From Blastococcus sp. TML/M2B (GTDB lineage Bacteria; Actinomycetota; Actinomycetes; Mycobacteriales; Geodermatophilaceae): a stretch of 64,000 bases of DNA. The stretch lies in NCBI RefSeq assembly GCF_016612865.1, contig NZ_JAENZZ010000001.1:1240001-1304000 (forward strand), read 5' to 3'. The position numbers were made by a program, and so were the translations under genes. This document shows positions 25,523-33,574 of the stretch, one piece after another. The notes beneath the pieces were generated by a model. The model had not been told where the DNA came from. It did no database searches and was given only the letters and a program-made list of their open reading frames with translations. Each line of letters begins with the position of its first letter. Within the stretch, counting starts at the first letter, position 1.

Positions 25523-26640
25523 TCGCTCGGCTGCGGACCTGGGCGCTGGCGAGGCCGCGGGTGCTGCTCGTCGACGCCCCGGGCGTGACGATGCTCCGGT
25601 GGTCCGTCGAGGCCGAGTTGGACCGGCGCGGCTGGCCGTGCGCCGTGTCGCCTGCGGACACCGACTTGCTGGTCGTCCTCGGCGAACCCGGACCCGAGCT
25701 GGCAGAAGCCGTCGAGGTGCTGTGGAGCCAGGTCCTCGAGCCGCGGCACCGAGTGGACGTGCAGCGCACCGAGGACTTCGCCGTTGCTCTGGACCAGGGC
25801 CGAGCTGCGCTGGTCCGGCCGGCCGAATCAGGAACGAAGGGGGACGGCCGGCCGTCGCCGGCCTCGTTGCTCGGGAAGGACGAGAAAGAGGACGCCCAGG
25901 ACGAGGGCATGGGCCAGGCCGGTCACGAGGGCATGGGCCAGGCCGGTCACGAGGGCATGGGCCAGGCCGGTCACGAGGGCATGGACCACGGCGGTGGTCA
26001 CGAGGGCATGGACCACGGCGGTGAGGTGGCCGGGCTGCCGATGGCCTCGACCGGCCCGGACCGGGATGGGCTCGAACTCGACGTTCTGAAGGTGGCGCTC
26101 GGGCCGGTACTGCTGGGCTGGCCGACTGGTCTGGTGTTGCGGGCGGATCTGCAGGGTGACGTCCTCACCTCCGCAGAACTGGCCTGGCTCGACGCCGGCA
26201 CCGTTTCCACCGCGCATGACCAGTCCAACTCCCAGCGGGCCGCACTCGACCGGCTCGCCCACTTCCTCGACGTGGCCGGCTGGCCGACGGCCGCCCGCGA
26301 CGCACGCCGCGCCCGGGACAGGGTGGCCGAGGAAGCCAATCGAGATGAGGCGCAGCGGCTCGCCGAGGCCGTGGCGCGGCGGGTGAGCCGGTCGCGGACC
26401 TTGGCGTGGACGGCCGGAGGCATCGGGAGGCGCGGATCTGGGGGAGACGCCCTGGACCGGGTCAGGCGTTGGTGCGACATGGCGTCGGGGCAGCCGGTCG
26501 AGGACTTGCCCGCGATGTCACTGGACGGCGTCGCAGCCCTGGTGGAGGGCGCCGAGATCGGGAGCGCACGGCTGATCGTGGCCAGCCTCGACCTCAGCCC
26601 CGTGTCCGCAGTCTCGGCTCCGGAGCACCTGCATGCCTGA
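25513..26640 (+). CDS. degenerate NuoB/NuoD-like fusion with His/Met-rich repeat linker
   Basis: 375 residues. Residues about 1-85 follow the NuoB outline: T-D-L-L-V-V-L-G-E-P corresponds to A-D-L-M-V-V-A-G-T and V-L-E-P-R to M-L-E-P-K, yet all four cluster N2 cysteines are absent. Residues 131-171 are a Gly/His/Met tandem repeat. Residues about 180-375 recall NuoD/[NiFe]-hydrogenase large subunits (G-P-V-L-L-G-W-P-T-G-L-V-L-R, L-Q-G-D-V, D-R-L-A-H-F-L, and V-A-S-L-D near the end). Only one Cys remains in the whole protein. It probably caps the membrane arm without electron transfer. The fold assignments are by eye. Confidence 0.65.
   Translation: MDVIARLRTWALARPRVLLVDAPGVTMLRWSVEAELDRRGWPCAVSPADTDLLVVLGEPGPELAEAVEVLWSQVLEPRHRVDVQRTEDFAVALDQGRAALVRPAESGTKGDGRPSPASLLGKDEKEDAQDEGMGQAGHEGMGQAGHEGMGQAGHEGMDHGGGHEGMDHGGEVAGLPMASTGPDRDGLELDVLKVALGPVLLGWPTGLVLRADLQGDVLTSAELAWLDAGTVSTAHDQSNSQRAALDRLAHFLDVAGWPTAARDARRARDRVAEEANRDEAQRLAEAVARRVSRSRTLAWTAGGIGRRGSGGDALDRVRRWCDMASGQPVEDLPAMSLDGVAALVEGAEIGSARLIVASLDLSPVSAVSAPEHLHA
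25903..26025 (+). repeat. in-frame tandem repeat coding His/Met-rich linker
   Basis: Three identical 24-base units (coding E-G-M-G-Q-A-G-H) are followed by 27- and 24-base variants (E-G-M-D-H-G-G-G-H and E-G-M-D-H-G-G-E). The repeats keep the frame. Near-identical DNA between units suggests recent expansion by slippage or unequal exchange. Confidence 0.95.
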
Positions 26641-27571
26641 GCAGACTCTGGCGGAGGCGTGGGGGCTGGTCCCGGCAGTCCTTGGGATCGTGGCGGTCGG
26701 TCTGGTCCTAGGCGTCGTGGTGACGGCGGTCGACCGCGTCGTCGTCTTCGGCGCGCCTGGGGCCGCTGTCGAGCCGATCCGCTCGAGCGCGCGTCTGCTG
26801 GTCGAGCAGCGGCGGACGACTCTGGCGCCGGATCGGCTGCTGTGGCGAACCGGGTGCGTCGCTGTGCCGACACTGGCGCTGCTGTCTCTGGCGGTGGTAC
26901 CCGTGGCTGGCCGAACCCTGTGGTCGACCAGCGCCGATCTCGTGTGGTTCAACGCCATGGAGGCACTGCTGTGGGCGGCGGTGTGGCTGGTCGGCTGGGG
27001 TCCGAATGCCGTCCATGCCCTGACCGGTGGATACCGATTTCTCGCCCAGGGCCTGGCCTATGAGCTGCCGCTGATGTTCGCGCTCATCACGGCTGGCCTG
27101 GGGGCCGGCTCACTGCGCACGACGGACGTCGTGGCCGCGCAGGAGAGCCTGTGGTTCGTGGTCACGATGCCGGTCGCCTTCGTGGTCTTTGTGGCCAGCG
27201 CCGCGGCCTTCGCCTTCTGGGGGCCGTTCGCCGCACCGGCCGCAGCTGACATCGCCGGCGGCATCACCTCGGAACTGTCCGGGGTGGACCGGCTGCTGGT
27301 GGAGGCCGGTCGCGCCGTCTTCCTCGGCGCGAGCGCGGCCATGGCGGCGGCGCTGTTCCTCGGCGGCGACTCCGGCCCCTGGTTGCCCGGCCCGCTGTGG
27401 CACCTGCTGAAGACCCTGGCCGTCGTCGCTGCTCTGGTCTGGGTGGGACGACGGATGCCGGTGCTGCGGCCCGACCGCACGGTGGAGGTCGGCTGGATGG
27501 TCCTCGTCCCGCTGACGCTCCTGCAGGCGTTGGTCGTCGCCGTGCTCGTCCTGAACGGGTTCTACGCGTGA
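26633..27571 (+). CDS. nuoH: NuoH-like complex I membrane subunit
   Basis: 312 residues with about eight helices. The conserved A-Y-E-L-P segment (canonical S-Y-E) near residue 144 and T-S-E-L-S-G near residue 212 (canonical H-T-E-Y-S-G) keep the two Glu of the quinone-to-channel path. The first cytoplasmic loop, normally E-R-K-x-x-A-R-x-Q-x-R-x-G-P, is reduced to D-R-V-V-V-F-G-A-P-G, so the quinone-binding interface with NuoB/NuoD looks altered. The ATG overlaps the fusion gene end. It would be the heel linking the missing peripheral arm to the antiporter subunits. Confidence 0.85.
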   Translation: MPEQTLAEAWGLVPAVLGIVAVGLVLGVVVTAVDRVVVFGAPGAAVEPIRSSARLLVEQRRTTLAPDRLLWRTGCVAVPTLALLSLAVVPVAGRTLWSTSADLVWFNAMEALLWAAVWLVGWGPNAVHALTGGYRFLAQGLAYELPLMFALITAGLGAGSLRTTDVVAAQESLWFVVTMPVAFVVFVASAAAFAFWGPFAAPAAADIAGGITSELSGVDRLLVEAGRAVFLGASAAMAAALFLGGDSGPWLPGPLWHLLKTLAVVAALVWVGRRMPVLRPDRTVEVGWMVLVPLTLLQALVVAVLVLNGFYA

Positions 27572-27581
27572 GGAGGAGCCG

Positions 27582-28163
27582 ATGCTGAGCGACCTCTCCG
27601 GCTGGGCGATCACGGCCGTCGCCGTCCTCGGGGTCCTGTCGGTCGCCGCGGGGGTCGCCGTCTTCGTCGTCGACTCGATGGCACGGGCGACCTTCGCCCT
27701 GCTGGCGTCGTTTCTCGCCGTGGCGGGCGTCCTGCTCGCCCTCGACCTGGTCTACCTGGCCGTCGTGACGGCGCTGATGATGACGATCGAGATGGCGATC
27801 ATGGCCGTCTTCATGATCATGTTCATGATGAACCCGGCCGGGCTCATGCCGATGACGATGGTGCACAACGCCAAAGGCTCGGCCGCGGTCGGCGCGGGAG
27901 TCTTCGTCCTCCTCGCGGTGGGCATCTGGACGATCGACTGGCCGACGACGAACCCGGTTCGCCCCGACGACAGCACCCGCCAGCTCGGCGAGGCGATCAT
28001 GGGCAGCCACATGCTGGTCATGCTGGTGATCGGCATCGGGCTGTTCACCACGATCCTGGCCGGCACCGTTCTGGCCACCTCGCGCGGCCGTTACGACCGC
28101 CTCGGCCCGGGTCTTGACGCCGAGCACCCGGACGACCCGGTGCCCGGGGGACTGCGCCGATGA
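27582..28163 (+). CDS. nuoJ: NuoJ-like complex I membrane subunit, Met-rich
   Basis: 193 residues with five helices. The third helix and following loop, canonically Y-x-G-A-V-M-V-L-F-x-F-V-V-M-M-L, contain an extraordinary density of Met (M-M-T-I-E-M-A-I-M-A-V-F-M-I-M-F-M-M, then M-P-M-T-M-V-H). A charged Glu has been gained in it. Otherwise the length and topology are those of NuoJ. The ATG follows a GGAGGAG site 10 bases after nuoH. Whether the Met cluster binds metal or is only hydrophobic substitution is unknown. Confidence 0.85.
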   Translation: MLSDLSGWAITAVAVLGVLSVAAGVAVFVVDSMARATFALLASFLAVAGVLLALDLVYLAVVTALMMTIEMAIMAVFMIMFMMNPAGLMPMTMVHNAKGSAAVGAGVFVLLAVGIWTIDWPTTNPVRPDDSTRQLGEAIMGSHMLVMLVIGIGLFTTILAGTVLATSRGRYDRLGPGLDAEHPDDPVPGGLRR

Positions 28164-28477
28164 CCGCCGAACTGGTGCTCCAGATCGTGCTGACCGTCGC
28201 CGCCGGCCTGATCGGCGTCGGGCTGTTCGGGGCGTTGTCCCAGCAGACGATCGTCATGGTGATGATGGGCCTCGAGCTCGTCCTCAACGGTGTGCTGTTG
28301 GCCGGGGGAGCGGCCTGGTACTTCCTCGCGCCGGAGCTCCCCGACGCCCAGATGCTGGTCGTCGTCGCCCTGGTGGTTATGGCGGTGGAGATGGCCATGG
28401 GCTTCGCCGTCACTGTCGCCTTCTATCGAGCTCGGCAGCTCGACATGATCGACATGGCGTCGGACCTGCGCGGATGA
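28160..28477 (+). CDS. nuoK: NuoK-like complex I membrane subunit
   Basis: 105 residues, three helices, the usual NuoK length. Both key membrane Glu residues are present: M-G-L-E-L-V-L-N near residue 39 and A-V-E-M-A-M-G near 75. ATG overlaps the nuoJ stop (ATGA), and its own end overlaps nuoL. It should complete the E-channel with NuoH and NuoJ. The intact charges contrast with the changes in NuoM and NuoN. Confidence 0.92.
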   Translation: MTAELVLQIVLTVAAGLIGVGLFGALSQQTIVMVMMGLELVLNGVLLAGGAAWYFLAPELPDAQMLVVVALVVMAVEMAMGFAVTVAFYRARQLDMIDMASDLRG

Positions 28478-30411
28478 GCGCCGTCCTCGGCGCGCTGGTG
28501 CTGCTCCCCGCCCTGACCGGTGCGGGGCTGCTGGTCGCCGGTCGGCGGGCCGATCGCGCCGCCGGCCCGCTGGCCGTGGCCGTTACGGGGGTCGGCGTGG
28601 CACTGGCAGCGCTGGTGGCCGGGACCCGGCCGCGCCTGTCGGTGCCATTCCTCGGAGTCGTCGAGGGCGGGGACCTCCGCCTGGTCGTCGACGGGCTCTC
28701 CGCCGTGCTGATCGTCCTGGTCGCGGGGATCGCCCTGCTGGTCACGCTCTTCGCCGTCGCGGACCTGCCGGGGAACACGGCGCGGGCCCGCTTCTTCGGC
28801 TATCTGCTGTTGTTCGTTGCGGCCATGCTGGCGACGGTCACCGCGGCAACCTTGCCCACGCTTCTGTTGGCGTGGGAGGTCATGGGGGCGACCTCCTACG
28901 CGCTCATCGGCTACCACTGGGAAGAGCCGGGCAAGCTGGCCGCCGGCACCCGGGCGTTCGTGACAACCCGGGCCGGGGATCTCGGCCTGTACGTCGCCGC
29001 CGGGGCGGCACTGGCCGCGACCGGGAGCCTGGTGCTGGCCGATCTGGAGAGCGCCAACGGCGGCTGGGCGGACATGGCCGCCGCCGGCGTACTGGTCGCC
29101 GCGCTCGGCAAGTCGGCGCAGCTGCCCTTCTCGGCCTGGCTCTCGGCCGCGATGCAGGGGCCGAGCCCGGTGAGCGCGCTGCTGCACTCGGCCACGATGG
29201 TGGCCGCCGGTGGATACCTGCTGATCCGAATGCAGCCACTGCTCGCCGCGACCGGCTGGGCCGCAACGGCGGCGGCGTGGGCGGGGGCGTTGACCGCCCT
29301 GGTCCTGGGTGCCGTGGCCGTGGCGCAGACCGACCTCAAGCAGCTGCTCGCGGCCAGCACCGCCGCGCAGATCGGCTTCGTCGTCCTCGCCGCCGGGGTG
29401 GGGGCGACAGCCGGCGGGACGGCGCAGCTCGTCGCGCACGCCGCGGTGAAGGCCGGCCTTTTCGTCGCGGCCGCTGCCTGGCTCACCGCGCTGGGCACCA
29501 AGCAGCTAGCCGGTCTGCGGGGCGCCGCCCGCCGGTATCCGGGAATGGGAGCCGCGGCCACCGTCGCCGCCCTCGCCCTGGCCGGCGTGCCACCGCTGTC
29601 GCTGTGGGCCACCAAGGACGAGGTACTCGCCGGTGTCGACGGAACGGCCCTGCGGGTGGTGGGCCTTGCCGCCGCCGCCATCTCCGCGATCTACGCCGGT
29701 CGGATCCTGGCCGTCGTCCTCGCCAGGCCGGCGGGGGACGAGGCGTTCGACGAGGAGGAGCCGGGCACCCGGCGCGTCCCGGCCCTGACCACGGCCGTCG
29801 CCGGCGTGCTGGCCGTGTTCGCCGCCGGGCTGGGTGTGCTCGCGCTGCCGGCCGTGGTAGAGGAATTCAAGGCGGTCCTGGACGTGGAGGGGGAGCCGTC
29901 CCCGGGGTTGGGGGAGCTGCTGCTCTCCGGGGCGCTCGCGCTGGTGGCCCTGGGGCTGACCGTCGCCGTGGTCCGGGCCCGCCCTGCCGTCATGGAGCAG
30001 CTCTCTCGGGGTCCGCTCGCCTCGTGGGCCGGGCTGGGACGGCTGCTATCGCCGCGACCGGCCATGGCAGTGGCGCGGGTGCTAGCCACCGTGGACGACA
30101 GGGTGCTGGACCGGGCGGTGATGGGTGTGGCTGTCGGCGCCCGCCGGATTGCGAGCATGGCATCACGGGCGGACGACGGCGTCCTGGACAGCGCCGTGTC
30201 GGGAGTCGCCTCGGCGACCCGACGTACTGCCGCCGGGTCCGCGCGAATCGACACCGGAGTGGTGGACGGCGCGGTCCGCGCGATGGCGACGGCGTTCCGC
30301 CACGCGGGGAGTGCCGCGCGTCGTCCGCAGACGGGGCTACTGCACCAGTACTACGCCCAGGCCGTCGTCGGCCTGGGGTTCCTGCTCGTCCTGCTGCTCG
30401 TGGTGAGGTAG
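28474..30411 (+). CDS. nuoL: NuoL-like antiporter subunit with a repeat-bearing C-terminal arm
   Basis: 645 residues, full NuoL length with about 16 helices. The proton-path residues appear intact: E135 (L-A-W-E-V-M-G), K213 (A-L-G-K-S-A-Q-L-P-F) and K289 (Q-T-D-L-K-Q-L-L-A). The lateral arm near the C-terminus contains three consecutive 26-residue repeats (541-566, 567-592, 593-618) beginning D-D-R-V-L-D, D-D-G-V-L-D and D-T-G-V-V-D, ahead of the last membrane helix. ATG overlaps nuoK (ATGA). It is expected to carry ion translocation at the far end of the arm. Confidence 0.92.
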   Translation: MSAVLGALVLLPALTGAGLLVAGRRADRAAGPLAVAVTGVGVALAALVAGTRPRLSVPFLGVVEGGDLRLVVDGLSAVLIVLVAGIALLVTLFAVADLPGNTARARFFGYLLLFVAAMLATVTAATLPTLLLAWEVMGATSYALIGYHWEEPGKLAAGTRAFVTTRAGDLGLYVAAGAALAATGSLVLADLESANGGWADMAAAGVLVAALGKSAQLPFSAWLSAAMQGPSPVSALLHSATMVAAGGYLLIRMQPLLAATGWAATAAAWAGALTALVLGAVAVAQTDLKQLLAASTAAQIGFVVLAAGVGATAGGTAQLVAHAAVKAGLFVAAAAWLTALGTKQLAGLRGAARRYPGMGAAATVAALALAGVPPLSLWATKDEVLAGVDGTALRVVGLAAAAISAIYAGRILAVVLARPAGDEAFDEEEPGTRRVPALTTAVAGVLAVFAAGLGVLALPAVVEEFKAVLDVEGEPSPGLGELLLSGALALVALGLTVAVVRARPAVMEQLSRGPLASWAGLGRLLSPRPAMAVARVLATVDDRVLDRAVMGVAVGARRIASMASRADDGVLDSAVSGVASATRRTAAGSARIDTGVVDGAVRAMATAFRHAGSAARRPQTGLLHQYYAQAVVGLGFLLVLLLVVR

Positions 30412-30413
30412 TC

Positions 30414-32015
30414 GTGCTGCTGACCGTCGTGATCTTCCTGCCGCTGGTGGCCGCCGGCGCGCTGCTGGCCGCCCGCCGGCTCAGCGGCCGCGCCGCCATC
30501 GGGCTGTGGGTGGCGGTCTCGGCCGTCGACCTGGCGCTGGTCGGCTGGATGTGGTGGCGCTTCGAGCCCGGCGAGGGCGCCTCGGGAGTCGTCGATGGCC
30601 TGGCGTACGAGGTGGACCTGCAGTGGATCCCCACGGTCGACGCCGGCTACCGCATCGGCGTCGACGGGCTCTCCCTGCCACTGCTGGCTCTGACCGGGGT
30701 GCTGTTCCTCGCTTGCGCCATCTACTCACTCCGAGAGCCGGACCGGCCGCACACCTACGCGGCGCTGTTCCTCTTTTTGCAGACCGCCTGCCTGGGCACG
30801 TTCGCCTCGCTCGACCTCATCCTCTTCTTCGTCTTCTTTGACCTGTCCATCGTCGGGATGTACTTCGTCATCGCCGGCTGGGGACACGGCAACGCCCGGC
30901 GCAGCGCACTGAAGTTCTTCCTCTACACGTTCATCGGGTCCCTGGCGCTGCTCGTGGGCTTCATCGGGCTGTTCCTCGGCAGCGAGGAGCGGACATTGCG
31001 CGACATGGTGGCGCTGGCGGAGAACCCGCCGCTGGCGGACTGTCCGGTCGCCGGCGGCCTGGTCCTGCTGGCGATCGGTCTCGGCCTGGCGGTGAAGACG
31101 CCGCTGTTCCCGTTCCACACCTGGCTGCCCGACGCGCACACCGACGCCCCAGCTGCCGGGAGCGCCGTCCTCGCCGGGATCCTGCTCAAGCTCGGCACCT
31201 ACGGGTTCGTGCGGATCGCCATGCCGATCCTGCCCGAGGCCTGGCAGCGATGGGCCATGGTCGCCGTCGTCGTCGGGGTGATCAGCGTGCTGTGGGGCGC
31301 CTTCGTCGCCCTCGCCCAGATCGACGTCAAACGGATGATCGCTTACACCTCGGTCAACCACATGGGCTACGTGCTCCTCGGCCTGGGCTCGGCCGGCCTG
31401 GTCGCCTCCGCAGACGAGGGTGCCCGGACCGTGGCCACGGTCGGGGCGATGTACCAGATGGTCAGCCACGGCCTGCTCACCGGCGCACTGTTCTTGCTCA
31501 GCGGCGTGCTGTGGTCCCGCGGGCGCACCTACGCTTTCGACCGCTGGGGCGGCCTGGCGAGGCCGGCGCCAGTCTTTGCGGCGTGCCTCGCGGTCGCCGC
31601 GTTCGGCTCCCTGGGATTGCCCGGCTTCTCCGGGTTCATTGCCGAGTTCCAGGTCTTCACCGGAGCCCTGCAAGCCGCGCCCGTCGCCACAGTGCTCGCC
31701 GTCGTCGGCATCCTCGTGACCGCGGGGCTGTTCCTGCTGGCCCTGCAGCGGCTGCTCACCGGCGACACCGTCGTCCCGTCCGAGACGGACCCCGATGAGA
31801 CGGGGGAGGGCCCGGCTTCGGAGCGGACCGATGGCGGGACGGCGATTGCCACCCAGCCGCGGACGGCGACCCGAATGGCGGACCTGCGCGGACACGAGGT
31901 GGCCTCGATCGTCCCGCTCCTCGTGCTCGCCCTGGTCTTCGGAGTGCTCCCGCGTGCCCTGCTGGACGTGCTGGAGCCGGCTGCCATGGCGGTGGTGGAG
32001 CTGGTGTCCCGGTGA
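30414..32015 (+). CDS. nuoM: NuoM-like antiporter subunit
   Basis: 533 residues, about 14 helices. The signature P-F-H-T-W-L-P-D-A-H and following K-x-G-T-Y-G are intact, as are the Lys residues of L-A-V-K-T-P-L-F and D-V-K-R-M-I-A-Y-S/T. The essential Glu of transmembrane helix 5 (canonical F-F-x-W-E-x-x-L-x-P-M-Y-F) is Asp143 (F-F-D-L-S-I-V-G-M-Y-F). A charged, Thr/Asp-rich insertion lies before the last helices (about 455-500). GTG start two bases after the nuoL stop; the end overlaps nuoN (GTGA). Confidence 0.92.
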   Translation: MLLTVVIFLPLVAAGALLAARRLSGRAAIGLWVAVSAVDLALVGWMWWRFEPGEGASGVVDGLAYEVDLQWIPTVDAGYRIGVDGLSLPLLALTGVLFLACAIYSLREPDRPHTYAALFLFLQTACLGTFASLDLILFFVFFDLSIVGMYFVIAGWGHGNARRSALKFFLYTFIGSLALLVGFIGLFLGSEERTLRDMVALAENPPLADCPVAGGLVLLAIGLGLAVKTPLFPFHTWLPDAHTDAPAAGSAVLAGILLKLGTYGFVRIAMPILPEAWQRWAMVAVVVGVISVLWGAFVALAQIDVKRMIAYTSVNHMGYVLLGLGSAGLVASADEGARTVATVGAMYQMVSHGLLTGALFLLSGVLWSRGRTYAFDRWGGLARPAPVFAACLAVAAFGSLGLPGFSGFIAEFQVFTGALQAAPVATVLAVVGILVTAGLFLLALQRLLTGDTVVPSETDPDETGEGPASERTDGGTAIATQPRTATRMADLRGHEVASIVPLLVLALVFGVLPRALLDVLEPAAMAVVELVSR

Positions 32016-33481
32016 CGGGCATGTCCGGGGGCGGCGAGCGGGTGCTCGCCCTGCTTCCCGAGTTGCTGCTGCTCCTGGGCGCGGTCGGTGGCCTGCTCCT
32101 GGGCCTCTGGACGCCGCAGCACCGGCAGTGGCGGGTCCGGCTCCTGGTCACCGTCGCTTGCCTGGCCAGCGCGGTCGCTGCTGCCGTCGCGCTGCCCAAG
32201 CCGGCGGAGCGGGTGTTCGAGGGCACCTGGGTCGTCGACACCACCACCGGCGTGGTCCGCATCGTCATCGCGCTCGGTGTGGCTGTCCTCGTCTGGCTGG
32301 CATCGGCCTCGCTGGCGGGACACCCGCGCGAGACCGAGGCCTACGTCCTGATGCTGCTCGGTGGGCTCGGCAGCGTCGCGCTGGCCGCCAGCGGCGACTT
32401 GCTGCTGCTCGTCGCGGCCTATCTGCTGGCCAGCGTCCCGCTGTACGCCCTCGCCGGCTTCGCCAAGGACTCCGCAGGTGTCGAAGCGACGATGAAGTAC
32501 TACCTCATGGGTGCCTTCGTCGGCGTTCTCATACTGGTCGGCGTCGCCGCCCTAGTGCTCGCCGCCGGCACGACCGGATACCTCGACCTTGCCGCGCTGC
32601 TCCCGGATGCCCCCCCGGCGCTGCTCGCGGTGGGCGTCCTCGGCGTGCTCGCCGGGGTCGCCTTCAAGGCCGGTGCCGTGCCGGTGCACTTCTGGGTTCC
32701 CGACGTCACGGCGGGCACGACCCCGCCTATGGCCGCCTACATCACCACGATTCCCAAGGTCGGCGCGGTCGCTGCCGCATTCCGGCTGCTCGCCGAGCCG
32801 TTCGCCGACGTCCCGCTCGACGTACCGCTCCTGGTCGCGGTCATCGCCGCGGCCAGCATGACCCTGGGCAACCTGGCGGCGTTCAACCAGACCGACGTCC
32901 TGCGACTGCTGGCCTACTCGACGGTCAGCCAGGTCGGTTACCTGTTCATGGTCGTCGCCGTCGCCGCCCGCACCGACCTCGCCGTCCCGGCCCTGGCGAT
33001 CTACCTGGCCGGCTACGCGGTGACCAACATCGGCGCCTTCGCCGCCGTCGCGGCGGCCCCGGGGGCCCGCACGATCACCGACTGGGCGACCGCGATCGGA
33101 CGCCACCGATGGCTCGTCGTCAGCCTCGTCGTCTGCCTGCTCGGCCTCGTTGGCACTCCACCCACGGCGGTCTTCGTCGGCAAGCTCGCTGTTTTCGCGG
33201 CGGCCTGGGATGGCGGGCTCGCGTGGCTGGTCGTCGTGGCGGCCATCAACACGGTGGCGAGCCTCTTCTACTACCTGCGTTGGATCGCTCCCGCCGCTAC
33301 GGGAGTCGCCGCCAGCGAAAGCACGGCGGCGGCTGCCCGGGGGACGGAGCCGGGCACCTTCGCGGGAACGGCGCAGCGTGTCGTGATCGAGCCGGTCGTC
33401 GTTCTCCATACGGCCGCCGTCGTGTCCCTGCTTCTCGGGATCTGGTCGGGCGTCTGGCTCGCTGTCCTCCTGCCGGGCTGA
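32012..33481 (+). CDS. nuoN: NuoN-like antiporter subunit lacking key Glu and Lys
   Basis: 489 residues, about 14 helices. The F-K-A-G-A-V-P-V-H-F-W-V-P-D-V motif and the P-K-V-G segment are conserved. Two other functional positions are not: the helix-5 Glu (canonical E-L-x-S-L-P-L-Y) is Leu138 in L-L-A-S-V-P-L-Y, and the Lys of Q-x-x-x-K-R-x-L-A-Y-S is Leu297 in Q-T-D-V-L-R-L-L-A-Y-S. This subunit may therefore not pump. GTG start overlaps the nuoM stop; an in-frame ATG nine bases on is an alternative. Last gene of the operon. Confidence 0.92.
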   Translation: MTGMSGGGERVLALLPELLLLLGAVGGLLLGLWTPQHRQWRVRLLVTVACLASAVAAAVALPKPAERVFEGTWVVDTTTGVVRIVIALGVAVLVWLASASLAGHPRETEAYVLMLLGGLGSVALAASGDLLLLVAAYLLASVPLYALAGFAKDSAGVEATMKYYLMGAFVGVLILVGVAALVLAAGTTGYLDLAALLPDAPPALLAVGVLGVLAGVAFKAGAVPVHFWVPDVTAGTTPPMAAYITTIPKVGAVAAAFRLLAEPFADVPLDVPLLVAVIAAASMTLGNLAAFNQTDVLRLLAYSTVSQVGYLFMVVAVAARTDLAVPALAIYLAGYAVTNIGAFAAVAAAPGARTITDWATAIGRHRWLVVSLVVCLLGLVGTPPTAVFVGKLAVFAAAWDGGLAWLVVVAAINTVASLFYYLRWIAPAATGVAASESTAAAARGTEPGTFAGTAQRVVIEPVVVLHTAAVVSLLLGIWSGVWLAVLLPG

Positions 33482-33574
33482 CTGTCCGCCACCCGGTCGC
33501 CGGAGTTCATGGCGTGCCGTACAGGGCCGCAGCCGTGCCGGCGCTGCCCCTCGACGACGATGTGCCGCACATGG

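Noticed and set aside
25903..26025. Tandem repeats as a CRISPR array
   Set aside because: The units are directly abutting, in frame and protein-coding, with no spacers.
25181..33481. An Mrp-type Na+/H+ antiporter operon
   Set aside because: NuoH, J, K, A-type subunits and a full NuoL with a long lateral arm are present, while MrpE, F and G-type small subunits are not seen.
25181..33481. A membrane-bound [NiFe]-hydrogenase (Ech/Hyf type)
   Set aside because: No large subunit with the two C-x2-C nickel motifs and no maturation genes; the NuoD-like half has no such Cys pairs.
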